This document shows positions 40,801 to 48,940 of a stretch of DNA of 64,000 bases, one piece after another; position 1 is the stretch's first letter, and each line of letters opens with the position of its first letter. The notes beneath the pieces are model-generated. The model was not told the DNA's origin and made no database searches. It saw nothing but the letters and a program-made list of their open reading frames with translations. A program made the position numbers and the translations under genes. The stretch is from assembly GCA_030849065.1 (NCBI GenBank), contig JASAON010001627.1, positions 53,970 to 117,969 of the forward strand. The letters are read 5' to 3'. The DNA comes from Jaenimonas drosophilae (taxonomy: Eukaryota; Euglenozoa; Kinetoplastea; Trypanosomatida; Trypanosomatidae).

Positions 40801-40895
40801 TTGGTAAGCTGCGCGATCTTTTTGCTGGTTTTGTACTGCCAGTCATCGTCCCCACCCCCACGGTTGGCGTTTTTGGAGTGTGGGGCCTTGCTCAT
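37830..40895 (-). CDS. FAM184-family long coiled-coil protein
   Basis: The product has 1021 residues, almost entirely heptad-repeat coiled coil rich in Glu, Gln, Lys and Leu. Both ends match the FAM184A/B family as I remember it: the start has KTSKKIAQLTKVIYTLN, and the C-terminus has KYMYRESRQEDVDLI followed by LELINREENYNKLFGRRP, equivalent to the conserved RES-ED and LVNRE-NFNKVF elements of animal FAM184. Family members are little studied and occur in ciliated organisms. The tail after about 990 is Ala/Ser/Pro-rich and disordered. The first ATG (MSKAPHSKN) is used rather than the GTG five codons earlier. Confidence 0.82.
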   Translation of the reverse strand: MSKAPHSKNANRGGGDDDWQYKTSKKIAQLTKVIYTLNCRSEDSEERVQWLLRQHADEINRLTAEFDDREASMKGQLKDAAEDKKRSLALVEANLERQLKTAKDEYERKVSAMTAEVERAKFTFRETVKDLRESNSSLLEDEVSKLRNSKDSETANLVKEYNERYKTMLAQQLDAKDELERQLNEHWSAKVQELTDELERLTADFNAKSDGKTRALNDALTKSRQLESTVESLTTEKGRLEAQVLQLQRTQEELEKRLQSEQKQLESSKASEEELRSTLADTQDELASVQEALQAMSKSEAELRARAEKLDADCSNLENEMRVLETKNHALTGEVDDLTKRCQEALAAKAEVEARLQSLASNADITETDLQQLRVDLEKAHHVEEELRRQMQTLAASHQKELEDMKAAHQSAMQDAERRFAEHNASSTSSMDQLKETLRAEHSKQLEELHRQQEMELQRERERAARDLEAMKADLDRAMLQGGDLGNELDSLKKQNDELRAELQTNKDSLESMQASSDKRAAADAQRVADLQAKLEAAQAQAAAEAEHQRRSTEELRAKMQAESEALARAHQEEVEALRRSSAEEVRRQAAAHTEAMKQLKEAHAKELAALHSDEGKKNSEAEKEFQRKLKELQDFKDRQLRESRVTAEATERQLRIQVEQLEGELRNMKSFAQQQHGQHVETVDGLQKQLVDATAALEMAKKEHAAELERTMGDGARQHKESMDALIAQQRTQLESLRQQLTAANQDLERRLKNAVSDAAAEKDRLTKMHANAIETLRNQLRAEKEAALEAANTANRAMMNDLQNNTDASLAAWRERLGKAKDEIEAGRQQLDASHAEAERSRSEIERLKRILEEQRQQLRNEMDELRRNHDGTLQQLRDAHSQQLHDVSISHQQHVEDYQRQQDEERRAHAAMVDQLKAAYAALEHKYMYRESRQEDVDLINKLLEDNKAKVKALEKALNDMKVYKLELINREENYNKLFGRRPVVAIDAPSTGSASTTAAPSVGLPAINAARRNSSRI

Positions 40896-41745
40896 GATGC
40901 TCTCTCTCACTTCGCTCCCGCAGTCGTTGTGTTGAGGGTGATTGAGGGGCTGTATGATGCAATTCTTCTATCCTTGCGCTCACACCTAACGTGGAACACT
41001 ATCAAAATGAAAATGAGACGAAAGAACCAGACAAGTGAACACAAGGAGGCAACGGCGGTGGATGCCACTGAGAAAAAGGTCGTCTGTGGAGTCCCTGTGG
41101 GATCCATGGAATTGATGGAATCTCGTAGCAAGAGCCAACACCGCTGAAGAAGGACAGGGAAACTTGTGGCTGATCTTCCCCCATTCCCATCAATCGTTGG
41201 CCATGCTTAAGCTTTACTAGTTACTGGCAGCAAGCTACCACTGCGCCTCGTGGAGGAGGAGTGCATGGCAAACTTCCACGCGTTGGCGCGAGACTGCTGT
41301 AGCTCCGTCTCCCCACATTCCTATGGGCTGGCGGCAAATGCCGAGAAAGCAGTGGTATCCCCACCTTTCCCACTGCCACTGCCACTGCCACCACAACAAG
41401 CTCAGATCTGTGAAGGTTCAAACAAGAATAACATTGAACAGGATCCCCCCAAAGTTCATCAACAGTGACGGAGCCACTCCCACACACCTCATGCGAATGA
41501 CCAGTTGCATCAATGGAGCATCCATCCGCCCATCTGGAGGTGCAAGGGATGCTCTCACGCATCGTCACCATTATTTTCATATTTTTTTGTGTTTGTGTGG
41601 AATTGTTACGGTTGTTAGGAGCGATAGAGGCCGGCACTGGCGACCCACTCAGGAAGAACGAAGCACCATCGCCCGAGATCATATCGTGCAGAGAGATACA
41701 AAACGGGAGACCTGCTCTCTCGGCACGCTCTCACTTCTTCGCTGC
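40896..41745. other. Intergenic
   Basis: A plus-strand purine-rich run at 41002-41048 is the likely acceptor tract for FAM184. ORFs here (e.g. 41221-41682 minus) look like UTR. A T8 run lies at about 41580-41587. Confidence 0.4.
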
Positions 41746-42795
41746 TTACGCCGAGAAGCTGATACCCTGGCGCATCGCCCCTTTATGGACGTCGTAGTGG
41801 CAGTGAATGGTCAGCTTCGTCTGATTAACGTGAGGAATGGCACCACCAAAGGGGAACTCCGCATTGATCTTTACTTCTCCGAAGCTGTGAATGGCTGTGG
41901 AGAGCTTCAAGCCTCCGACGAACCGCTTCGCCATGCCTAGCTTGAGGTTACTCTTCCAGCCACCCTCGCGGGTTTCGCTGTGGTCGAGTTGAATACAGGA
42001 GTTAATGTTCGCACCCCAATCAAAGCCAGTGGCAGCAATCTTCCACGAGCCCTTGGAGGGAGTGATCTCACCGAGGAGGGATGCATCCCTCTTAGGCGTG
42101 GAGAGAGATATGGCGTGGGAAAGGTCTGAGGTGTGGGTGTTGGGATCCACGCTGAGGTTGCTCCCCACCTGAACACCACGGAACAGTCGCTGGAGGTAAC
42201 TAATGGAAAACGTCTGCCCCTTGACGTACTGCACTTGTGCGCAGCCTCCGCGGATAATGGGGGACTGGCAGAGGAGTACCACCGTTCCGTCACACATGTT
42301 TTGCGCCTTCTGGGCCATGAACTGGGCCACGACCATTCCACCAGTGCTGAAAGCACGTTGGTACATGAGCTGGTACTGGTTCAACGTGCTCCAGCTCGCT
42401 GCTACCATATCAGTGAACCCGTTCTGCTGAAAGTTCACCTCCCAGCTTGAGCGCTGTGGGTTAGACAGCAGCCACTTGGAGGAGACCAAGATGTTGGGCA
42501 GAACACTACGGCCGACGGATAAGAGGAGGCCTTCCTGGAGCTCATGCTGGTTGCCCTGCAGGAGAATATCATCCACTCGGCGAAAGAGGGAGTCGTAGGT
42601 GGCCTGTGGGCGGCCCGTGGGTGCGCGCATGGATTCTGCCAACTTCTTCTCAAACGCACTCTGGCGCATCGTCTGACGCTCCTGGTCAGTCACGAGCGGT
42701 TTTTCCGCATCCACCACCTTGCGGGTGGGGGCCTTCACCACCTCATCCTCGTTTGTGGTTGCTTTGCTACCACCTCGGATCCATTCCTTCAGCAT
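41746..42795 (-). CDS. Mitochondrial outer-membrane beta-barrel, ATOM40-like import pore
   Basis: The product has 349 residues. An N-terminal hydrophilic segment with an amphipathic helix (residues ~30-60) precedes a region dominated by alternating polar/hydrophobic beta strands (SWEVNFQQNGFTDMVAASWS, CAQVQYVKGQTFSISYLQRL, WKIAATGFDWGANINSCIQL, KLSTAIHSFGEVKINAEFPF) ending in HCHYDVHKGAMRQGISFSA. This is the VDAC/Tom40-type 19-strand barrel pattern. The size, the N-terminus MLKEWIRGG and the charge distribution fit the archaic translocase ATOM40 of kinetoplastids, the main entry gate for mitochondrial preproteins. VDAC or another barrel is the alternative, since primary sequence is poorly conserved in this fold. 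Confidence 0.62.
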   Translation of the reverse strand: MLKEWIRGGSKATTNEDEVVKAPTRKVVDAEKPLVTDQERQTMRQSAFEKKLAESMRAPTGRPQATYDSLFRRVDDILLQGNQHELQEGLLLSVGRSVLPNILVSSKWLLSNPQRSSWEVNFQQNGFTDMVAASWSTLNQYQLMYQRAFSTGGMVVAQFMAQKAQNMCDGTVVLLCQSPIIRGGCAQVQYVKGQTFSISYLQRLFRGVQVGSNLSVDPNTHTSDLSHAISLSTPKRDASLLGEITPSKGSWKIAATGFDWGANINSCIQLDHSETREGGWKSNLKLGMAKRFVGGLKLSTAIHSFGEVKINAEFPFGGAIPHVNQTKLTIHCHYDVHKGAMRQGISFSA

Positions 42796-43175
42796 GCTTT
42801 AGAGAGGGTTCAAGGAAATACAACGATGGCACGCACACACACGAGTGTCTTGTCTCGATGAGATAACTCACGTAGTTGCTAGCTGTGCACAGAATATAGA
42901 AGAGACACCAACAATGACACAAGAGAGGGAAAAAGGCATGAAAGGCATTCGTGTGTGCAACAGAGAGTTGATCGCATACTCCCACTAGCCATCCACTACA
43001 GCCAATCCAGCGGCTGAGGGCGGTATGTGTGGGGTGGTCCCGCAGGTCAGTGATTTTTTTTGTTTTTACGGACGCAAGAGGAACAAGCAAAGAGAGAGTC
43101 TTCCTGCGTCTAGCGATTTTGGTATTCCTCAATCTGCGTCAAAATATCGATGAATAGGGAGGCACACCTGATAGC
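42796..43175. other. Intergenic
   Basis: Purine-rich plus-strand run at about 42918-42944 is the likely acceptor tract upstream of the barrel gene. No gene is recognised. Confidence 0.4.
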
Positions 43176-43928
43176 CTAGTCCGCCTCGGCCACCTCAGTG
43201 AGCCAGGTCTCCACCACATCGTTTGGTACCCAGTGGAAGTCACGGTTTTGGGTGGTGCAGCGGCCCACTTCCACGTCGGTGGCCTTCACCGCCGCTCCTA
43301 TCGCGTTCTGTACCGCGGAGAGCGCGAGCATGGCGGCCTCCTTCTCCGTCAGGGAATCGAAGCCCACAGACTTCTGGCGCTTCTCCAAGTAGGCCGTCGC
43401 CTCAAGCTGGCGCTTCCCGGCAGCGCAGGCGTGGTGGCCGCCCACCCACCCAGCGGGATCGACCGTGTAGATCTGCGGCATCCACTTCCCGTCCGTATCG
43501 CGCTGCTCCATTCCAATGAGAGTCGCAATGACACCCATGGGCCGAAGTCCCGCATGCTGAGTACGCACCTGTGCCTTGTCGCCTAAGCGCTTCGCAAGAA
43601 CGCTCACTGGGATCGGCAGCCCAAAGCGCTGCTTGTACTCGGAGGCCTCCTCACGGGCCCGCTGAGCCATGGACTCTCCGTCCGGTGCGCGGCCCGTCAT
43701 GCAGCAGCCGATATTGTCCGTGACGATGTACATCGCCGTGATGGACTCCGACTTCATCAAGCGTTCAGGAACTTGATGCTGAGTCACCACCAACACACCT
43801 TCGGAGTGGCGAATGGCCACCGTCAGTAGTCCAGGGTAGGTCACCGCCTTGAAGGCGTACTCCACCTGGTAGAGCGTGCCCTCTGGGCTAAAAACCGTGA
43901 TGTACTTGTCGAAGCCTGCGCGACTCAT
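43176..43928 (-). CDS. 20S proteasome alpha subunit, alpha-1 (PSMA6) type
   Basis: The product has 250 residues. It opens SRAGFDKYITVFSPEGTLYQ followed by VEYAFKAV, the alpha-subunit signature, and the AGFD-YIT-FSPEG form is that of alpha-1/PSMA6. Further conserved elements are NIGCCMTGRAPDG, RPMGVIATLIG and YTVDPAGWVGGHHACAAGKR. Alpha subunits form the gate ring of the 20S core and have no peptidase activity. The length is normal and no insertion or truncation is seen. Start ATG at 43928. Confidence 0.93.
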   Translation of the reverse strand: MSRAGFDKYITVFSPEGTLYQVEYAFKAVTYPGLLTVAIRHSEGVLVVTQHQVPERLMKSESITAMYIVTDNIGCCMTGRAPDGESMAQRAREEASEYKQRFGLPIPVSVLAKRLGDKAQVRTQHAGLRPMGVIATLIGMEQRDTDGKWMPQIYTVDPAGWVGGHHACAAGKRQLEATAYLEKRQKSVGFDSLTEKEAAMLALSAVQNAIGAAVKATDVEVGRCTTQNRDFHWVPNDVVETWLTEVAEAD

Positions 43929-44193
43929 CGTGTCCGGACTTGGATATCAACAGGCAATTCTAGAGTAAAGAGGGCTTTGGCGCTAACACACACACAAACA
44001 CGAAGCTTGGGTGTGAGATCGAGTCAACTAATAACTACAACTCTTTGAAACGTGTGTAGAGGATAGATTGTGGGGAGAATTGTGAGTTGTGGAGTACCTC
44101 AATGAGGTAAGATGTGCAGTCACCATGGGCACGAAGAAAGTCAGAGGGATTCAATTGGGTTCAGCATGTGAAGCGTTCAATAACCGGCCACAG
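43929..44193. other. Short intergenic spacer
   Basis: A CA repeat on the plus strand (43988-43999). Nothing else is recognised. Confidence 0.4.
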
Positions 44194-45594
44194 TTAATGG
44201 CAGTTGTTCCGGTAGAATCGCGCAAAGACTCGGTCACCGTGCGCCTGGATGCTCGTCTCCAAGGTGCGACGAAGCGGTCCAACCCGTGTTTCCATGGCGC
44301 TATCGGAGGCATGACGGTCGTTGGTGTGCATGTGCATGGATGCTCCTGGGGCATTGGAGCCGCCACCGCCTGCAGCAACAGTTTGGAGTTGGGAGTTGTC
44401 GCTCGTGAGCCAACTTCCCGGAGAGGTAAAGTCCTCGTAGTGCTTCTCGTACTTGTGCTGAGCAATCTTGAGCTTCTCCAGCTCCACGAGGTTCCGATAG
44501 CCCGTAAGCCCGAATTGTGGGGCCGTCAAGACGGCGTACCGCATCTCAAAGATGGATGCGCTGGGCTGCAGGAGGGATTCCTTGAAGCGAATGAGCTCCT
44601 CCACGCTGTACTCGGGGCGGAACCAGTAGGGCTGTCGAAGCAAGTGAATGCCCTGGTCATAATGCACGAGCTCCTGTACCACATGCTCACTAATGGAATC
44701 TGCGATACGCTCCACGTGAAAGCGGAAGCGATTGTGGATGCCGGTGCGCAGGTCCATGCAGCAGGCTGCCGCTCCAACGCCGATGTTGGGAGTGTCCGGC
44801 TTGACCGGATGAAGAACGTGAAAGCCTTGAACGCTATACTCGCCGTAAGGAAGCAGCACGATATCACTGATGGTAAGGTCAAAGTCTTGAAGCACCTCTG
44901 CGCATGGGGTACCATCATCGGTGGTCCACTTTCGCAGGAAGTGATCTATCAGCTGGCTTCGCGGTATGTCCAACGGAAGCTCTGCCGCCGACAAGGTAAG
45001 CTCGTGAATGGCATCCAGTACATCATCATCTTGCGTTGCGGCAAAGTTGGGAAGGTTGAACGACACCAAACAAAAGGTCTCTGGGGCGTATGCCTCCAGG
45101 CACACCACGCCAAAAGACCCAAATCCAGCTGAAATCTTCTTTTCCTGCTCCAGCTGTGCTACTGCGTGGTTGATATCTCCCTGATGTGCTGCCAAGCTGT
45201 GAAGCGCATCATCCACAGAGACTCCGTACCGGCCGCAGAGTAAGTTCAGCGTGCGATAGTTCATACAGTCAAAAGGATGTGTAGAGAGGGGCATAAGCTC
45301 TCCAAGGCGGCCAGAATAGGGCATGCGAGAGACGGGTTTGTAGAAGGCAACGCGATTTCGCATGATACCGAACGAGTCCCCCGGAACTCGAACATCTGGA
45401 TCTGGGTCTTCCTCTGGAGAAGCATCGCTGCTGCGGAGCTCCTGAAGAAGCTGACGTGGGGGTAGCTCCTGGTCCAAATGCTTGAGCTCCTCCTCCGTGA
45501 CAGAGGCGAGAGGCTCAGCATAGTGCCGTACCGACATGCCTATGTTGCCCAAGGCCGCTACGCATCGTCCAATCTGACCGCGGAGGCGATACAT
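44194..45594 (-). CDS. EF-Ts-like mitochondrial protein with long extensions
   Basis: The product has 466 residues. The N-terminus (MYRLRGQIGRCVAALGNIGM, then SVRHYAEP) is a good mitochondrial presequence. Residues ~112-150 (LLCGRYGVSVDDALHSLAAH, then GDINHAVAQLEQEKK) match the UBA-like N domain of EF-Ts, and residues ~158-205 (GVVCLEAYAPETFCLVSFNL to LDAIHELTLSAAE) match the start of its core domain. The remainder is divergent, and the C-terminal 90 residues are low complexity. EF-Ts recycles EF-Tu in organellar translation. The classical TDFVA motif is not intact (the equivalent reads LPNFAAT), so this may be a diverged or repurposed EF-Ts. Confidence 0.6.
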   Translation of the reverse strand: MYRLRGQIGRCVAALGNIGMSVRHYAEPLASVTEEELKHLDQELPPRQLLQELRSSDASPEEDPDPDVRVPGDSFGIMRNRVAFYKPVSRMPYSGRLGELMPLSTHPFDCMNYRTLNLLCGRYGVSVDDALHSLAAHQGDINHAVAQLEQEKKISAGFGSFGVVCLEAYAPETFCLVSFNLPNFAATQDDDVLDAIHELTLSAAELPLDIPRSQLIDHFLRKWTTDDGTPCAEVLQDFDLTISDIVLLPYGEYSVQGFHVLHPVKPDTPNIGVGAAACCMDLRTGIHNRFRFHVERIADSISEHVVQELVHYDQGIHLLRQPYWFRPEYSVEELIRFKESLLQPSASIFEMRYAVLTAPQFGLTGYRNLVELEKLKIAQHKYEKHYEDFTSPGSWLTSDNSQLQTVAAGGGGSNAPGASMHMHTNDRHASDSAMETRVGPLRRTLETSIQAHGDRVFARFYRNNCH

Positions 45595-46098
45595 TGGTGG
45601 TCTCGCCGCTCCCTCCTCTGTAGCTCACTTGAGACTAAGATGGGAGTTTGGTGCGCACAGACAAAGCTTCTATCGCACCCTATCACAAGAACAACAATAT
45701 GAAAACGTGGAATCCAATGAGGATGAGAATGAATAACAACAAAAGCGAAAACGGAAGCAGCAGACCTCCTCAAGGATGATCCTACAGAAATCGCAATTCT
45801 GGTGCTGAAGCGCATGATAGCGCAGCAACGCAGCAAGGTAAAGCCAAGTGCTTTTGTAGTACCCACCCACTAACAACCGCCACAAGGAGGGAGTCGATTG
45901 GTAGTGAGGGAGGGCAACAGCTCCGACTGACTCGAGGGGTACCAGCCGCATCTTCTCCACGAGAAAAAGCAGCCGGGTTGGGGATAGTTTTACACCCTGT
46001 GTCGTGCCCTCCACTGGCACGTCATTGCCATCCAGAAAACAAAAATCCATCGATGCAGCTCCATGGCGGCTCGCAAGTCTGGTGCCGTGACGCTTGAC
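45595..46098. other. Intergenic
   Basis: A purine/A-rich plus-strand run at about 45724-45765 is the acceptor tract upstream of the EF-Ts-like gene. A 126-residue ORF at 45670-46050 (minus) translates this tract and is not counted as a gene. Confidence 0.45.
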
Positions 46099-47121
46099 CT
46101 ACTTGAAGCCCCTGTACAGCACCATGATGGAGCTCTCCTCAATCGTCACCTGTCCACTCGTTGCATCTCGCACCAGGTTGAAGGAAACAGCAGCACAGTT
46201 CTGCATCTTGGACTTCTTCGACACATGGGATGACTCCACAGGAAGAAAGCGTCGGAAGAAGTTCCTGAAGTAGCCGCTGTGGCCTACCACGATGATCTCC
46301 TTGAGGTCATCGTTGGTGCGGATGGACTCCGAGATGGCTGGGGTCAGACTCTCACCCCGTGCGGCGCCAATCATCTGCTGGACAAACTTATCCATGCGCT
46401 GGTACACGTTGATGCCCATTTTCTTGTTGCCTTCATTGAGGGACGGGTCGAAGACGGTATGAAGCTTCGCTGGATCCACAATATAGCCAAGGCACATGGG
46501 AGCAAGCTTTCCCTTCTCGGTGGAGAGCGATTGGGCATCAACGTTGCGTGACCCCTCCTGCAGGGAGGAGCACACCGCGATGCGCTCATGTGTGGAGCGC
46601 ATGCGAGACTCTAGGCCAACGAGGGCGGTTTCCATGGCTCGGCGAAGATTGCTGGACACAATCACAGATGTTGCGGGGTCCAGAGAAAGCTTGTCCTTGG
46701 CAGTGGCCAAGAATGAGCTGAGCTCCATCGCCTCCTTCTTGCCCTTTGCACTGAGTGGAGAGTCAATGAGGATTGACTCAAATGGGTTCATGAAAAAATT
46801 GATGGTTTCGTACGTAATGGCTCGGAGAACGCGCATCGGCCAGCCCATGCCGAATGCGTTGAAGATGGAGTTCCAGACCGATTGACCGTGGCGGATGAAG
46901 ACGATGCGGATAACACGCTTTCCATTCACGTAGGAGTTGCTCCCTTTGCTATCCATTGGGAATGCATTCGTTCCAGTGAACTTCTTGGGTAAGTCATCCG
47001 TTTGGATCAAGTACTTCATACTGTAGAGATAATACTTCATCTTGATGTACATGTTCCTCCAGAATGGCGTCACATAGCCAGCCACGGTCAATATCACAAT
47101 CATGACGAACCAAATAAACAT
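46099..47121 (-). CDS. Membrane-anchored histidine phosphatase (phosphoglycerate mutase-like)
   Basis: The product has 340 residues. A single N-terminal hydrophobic anchor (MFIWFVMIVILTVAGYV) is followed by a Tyr/Lys-rich juxtamembrane region and the histidine phosphatase domain: IRIVFIRHGQSVWN with the catalytic RHG, LSAKGKKEAMELSSFL, SSNLRRAMETALVGL, EGSRNVDA and IVVGHSGYFRNFFRRFLP with the second catalytic His. The arrangement is that of branch 1 phosphatases with a non-glycolytic role. Membrane anchoring suggests a signalling or lipid-related phosphatase on an internal membrane; the substrate is unknown. The upstream TTG eight codons earlier was not used. Confidence 0.85.
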   Translation of the reverse strand: MFIWFVMIVILTVAGYVTPFWRNMYIKMKYYLYSMKYLIQTDDLPKKFTGTNAFPMDSKGSNSYVNGKRVIRIVFIRHGQSVWNSIFNAFGMGWPMRVLRAITYETINFFMNPFESILIDSPLSAKGKKEAMELSSFLATAKDKLSLDPATSVIVSSNLRRAMETALVGLESRMRSTHERIAVCSSLQEGSRNVDAQSLSTEKGKLAPMCLGYIVDPAKLHTVFDPSLNEGNKKMGINVYQRMDKFVQQMIGAARGESLTPAISESIRTNDDLKEIIVVGHSGYFRNFFRRFLPVESSHVSKKSKMQNCAAVSFNLVRDATSGQVTIEESSIMVLYRGFK

Positions 47122-47559
47122 AGTCGTCAGCAGTACAACACACAAATACAGTCCAGCCCAAGAGACTCAGTAGTCTATCCTTGGATGGAGAAGCGATGTA
47201 TCGCGACTAACACTACTCACGGGTACGGTTTATTAGCCAGTGAGGGGATGTCCAGTGCAGTACACGTATGGGTGGAAGGTGGGGGGAAACGAAGCGTACA
47301 CGCAACTAAATATATATGCTACGAAGTACAAAGGGGGAGAGGTGCGGTCGAAACTACCTGTGAAAGCGTGGAGACAGAGAGATGATGGAGAGATGCAAGC
47401 TCACGGTTGTTGGCAGTGCAAGAGTACAAGAAATGCAAACACGTACAATGCGGATGTCATAACAGAAAATGGAGCTGTTGTCGAGTGAGAACCCCTCACA
47501 GTAGCACGGGTATCTATTCTCCGCATGGAATTCGCAACGCAAATCGTAGATGGCCCACA
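47122..47559. other. Intergenic
   Basis: Mixed sequence with a GA-rich patch at 47372-47398 (plus strand). No gene is recognised. Confidence 0.4.
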
Positions 47560-48702
47560 TCAGGCATGTCGCTTGCTATACTTCTTCTGCAAAGTTTCAA
47601 TCAACTTTGGGGTTGGCACGTACATACCTCCCAATGGCAGCAGCTCGCCGACAAGAAGGCAATCTTCAATCCAGTTAGATTCTGCCAACCGCAGTGCAGG
47701 CAGCTTCGTCGACTGTAGGTATGCAGCCATGATCACCAAATCGCACTTTTTGTCCTTGTGGGCATAAATGACGTGTGTGATGCCTCCGCTGGCAAGGCTC
47801 TCAGGACTGAATCCACTCTTGATGCTCGCACCGCAACTCGTCAATGCCTGTACAGCAGCATTGTCCGCCTGCAGTGCAGGGGACAACACAAAGGTCAAGC
47901 CACTAAAGAGCATCGAATCAATCACGTTGTGGCGTTGTTGGGAAATTAAGAGTTCAATGTGAGCGCCGCCCTTGGATCGGCCTTCATCCTCATCGCCCTG
48001 TGCAGCGTCGGCGGCTTGCTTGCGGTTGGCCCCCGTCGCACAGCGGACGACGGCATCGTACACATCAACAACCTTGCACTGAAACTCATCAATCTTGTAC
48101 ATTGGCGGCAGTGAAGAGGATGCACCTGAGGGCTGGGCGGGGGTAATACCGCTGTTGGTCTTCTCCATGGCTACTTCTGGAGGGAAGGAAGTTGGAATGG
48201 AGTACTCTGCGTTGTTGATGACGTAGTAGGGGTGGCGGTAATGTGGAAGATCAAAACCCGTTGCCGCCATGGTTGCAACTGGTGGGATAGACTTCAACGC
48301 GTACATCGTTGGGTGAATCTGGCGGCTATGAAGCAAACAATCCAGCATCCAAGTGATGGGGACTGCCAAAACATTAATCGAGGCATCCTCCACGCATCGA
48401 ATACACTTTGCGCTTCGCTCGTACCCTTGGCGGTAAATGAGGATTCTCACCATAGAGGTATCAAAGGTAGTCAAACACACAGCACCGTGGCGCTCCGCCA
48501 TCCGCCACTCGACGGAGTGGCTTGGGTGGATGAGTGATTTTGGAATCAAGCCGTTGAAGTGAAATCCATAGCCTGCAAAAAGTTGCGGTACCCCACGGCG
48601 ATCTAAAGGCTTTGCATAGAGGCAGAGGCTGCAGTACGTCGCTGCACGTGGCTGCTCCACATTACAAATAGGGCATGGCCATCCAGCCGTGGCTCCACTC
48701 AT
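47560..48702 (-). CDS. BRCT-domain protein with N-terminal zinc ribbon
   Basis: The product has 380 residues. The first 30 carry a C-x2-C ... C-x2-C knuckle (CPICNVEQPRAATYCSLC), like RanBP2 or rubredoxin-type ribbons. Residues ~45-150 look like a first, degenerate BRCT repeat (RMAERHGAVCLTTFDTSMVR, AVPITWMLDCLLHSRQI). The C-terminal ~110 residues hold clearer BRCT features (FSGLTFVLSPALQADNAAVQ, ITHVIYAHKDKKCDLVIMAA, ESNWIEDCLLVGELLPLGGM). BRCT tandems bind phosphopeptides in DNA-damage signalling or RNA polymerase II CTD dephosphorylation. An acidic/basic linker separates the parts. The ATG at 48702 lies just after a TTGTAG acceptor and a long CT-rich tract (48745-48785). Confidence 0.75.
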   Translation of the reverse strand: MSGATAGWPCPICNVEQPRAATYCSLCLYAKPLDRRGVPQLFAGYGFHFNGLIPKSLIHPSHSVEWRMAERHGAVCLTTFDTSMVRILIYRQGYERSAKCIRCVEDASINVLAVPITWMLDCLLHSRQIHPTMYALKSIPPVATMAATGFDLPHYRHPYYVINNAEYSIPTSFPPEVAMEKTNSGITPAQPSGASSSLPPMYKIDEFQCKVVDVYDAVVRCATGANRKQAADAAQGDEDEGRSKGGAHIELLISQQRHNVIDSMLFSGLTFVLSPALQADNAAVQALTSCGASIKSGFSPESLASGGITHVIYAHKDKKCDLVIMAAYLQSTKLPALRLAESNWIEDCLLVGELLPLGGMYVPTPKLIETLQKKYSKRHA

Positions 48703-48940
48703 GGTGACCTCCACACAACTTTTTGCGGAGTGAATACCAGGAGCGAACCTACAACATAAGAAAAGAGAAGAGAAGAGACTGTTGTACGGATGACAGGATG
48801 CACTGGCATGTACACCACGCACTGAACTCAGTGGTTCTGAGTTGGGGAAAGAAATGAGTTGTTGTTGATTGCCGAAAATTTCATCGGCATGAAAGTTCCG
48901 TGTAGTTTACATGGCACGGGCCACCGCTCCTCCTCCCATC

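Noticed and set aside
41221..41682. 153-residue minus-strand ORF
   Set aside because: Low-complexity Val/Ala and Ser/Pro strings in a UTR setting with no recognisable motif.
45670..46050. 126-residue minus-strand ORF upstream of the EF-Ts-like gene
   Set aside because: Its C-terminal part is the translated acceptor tract of the next gene.
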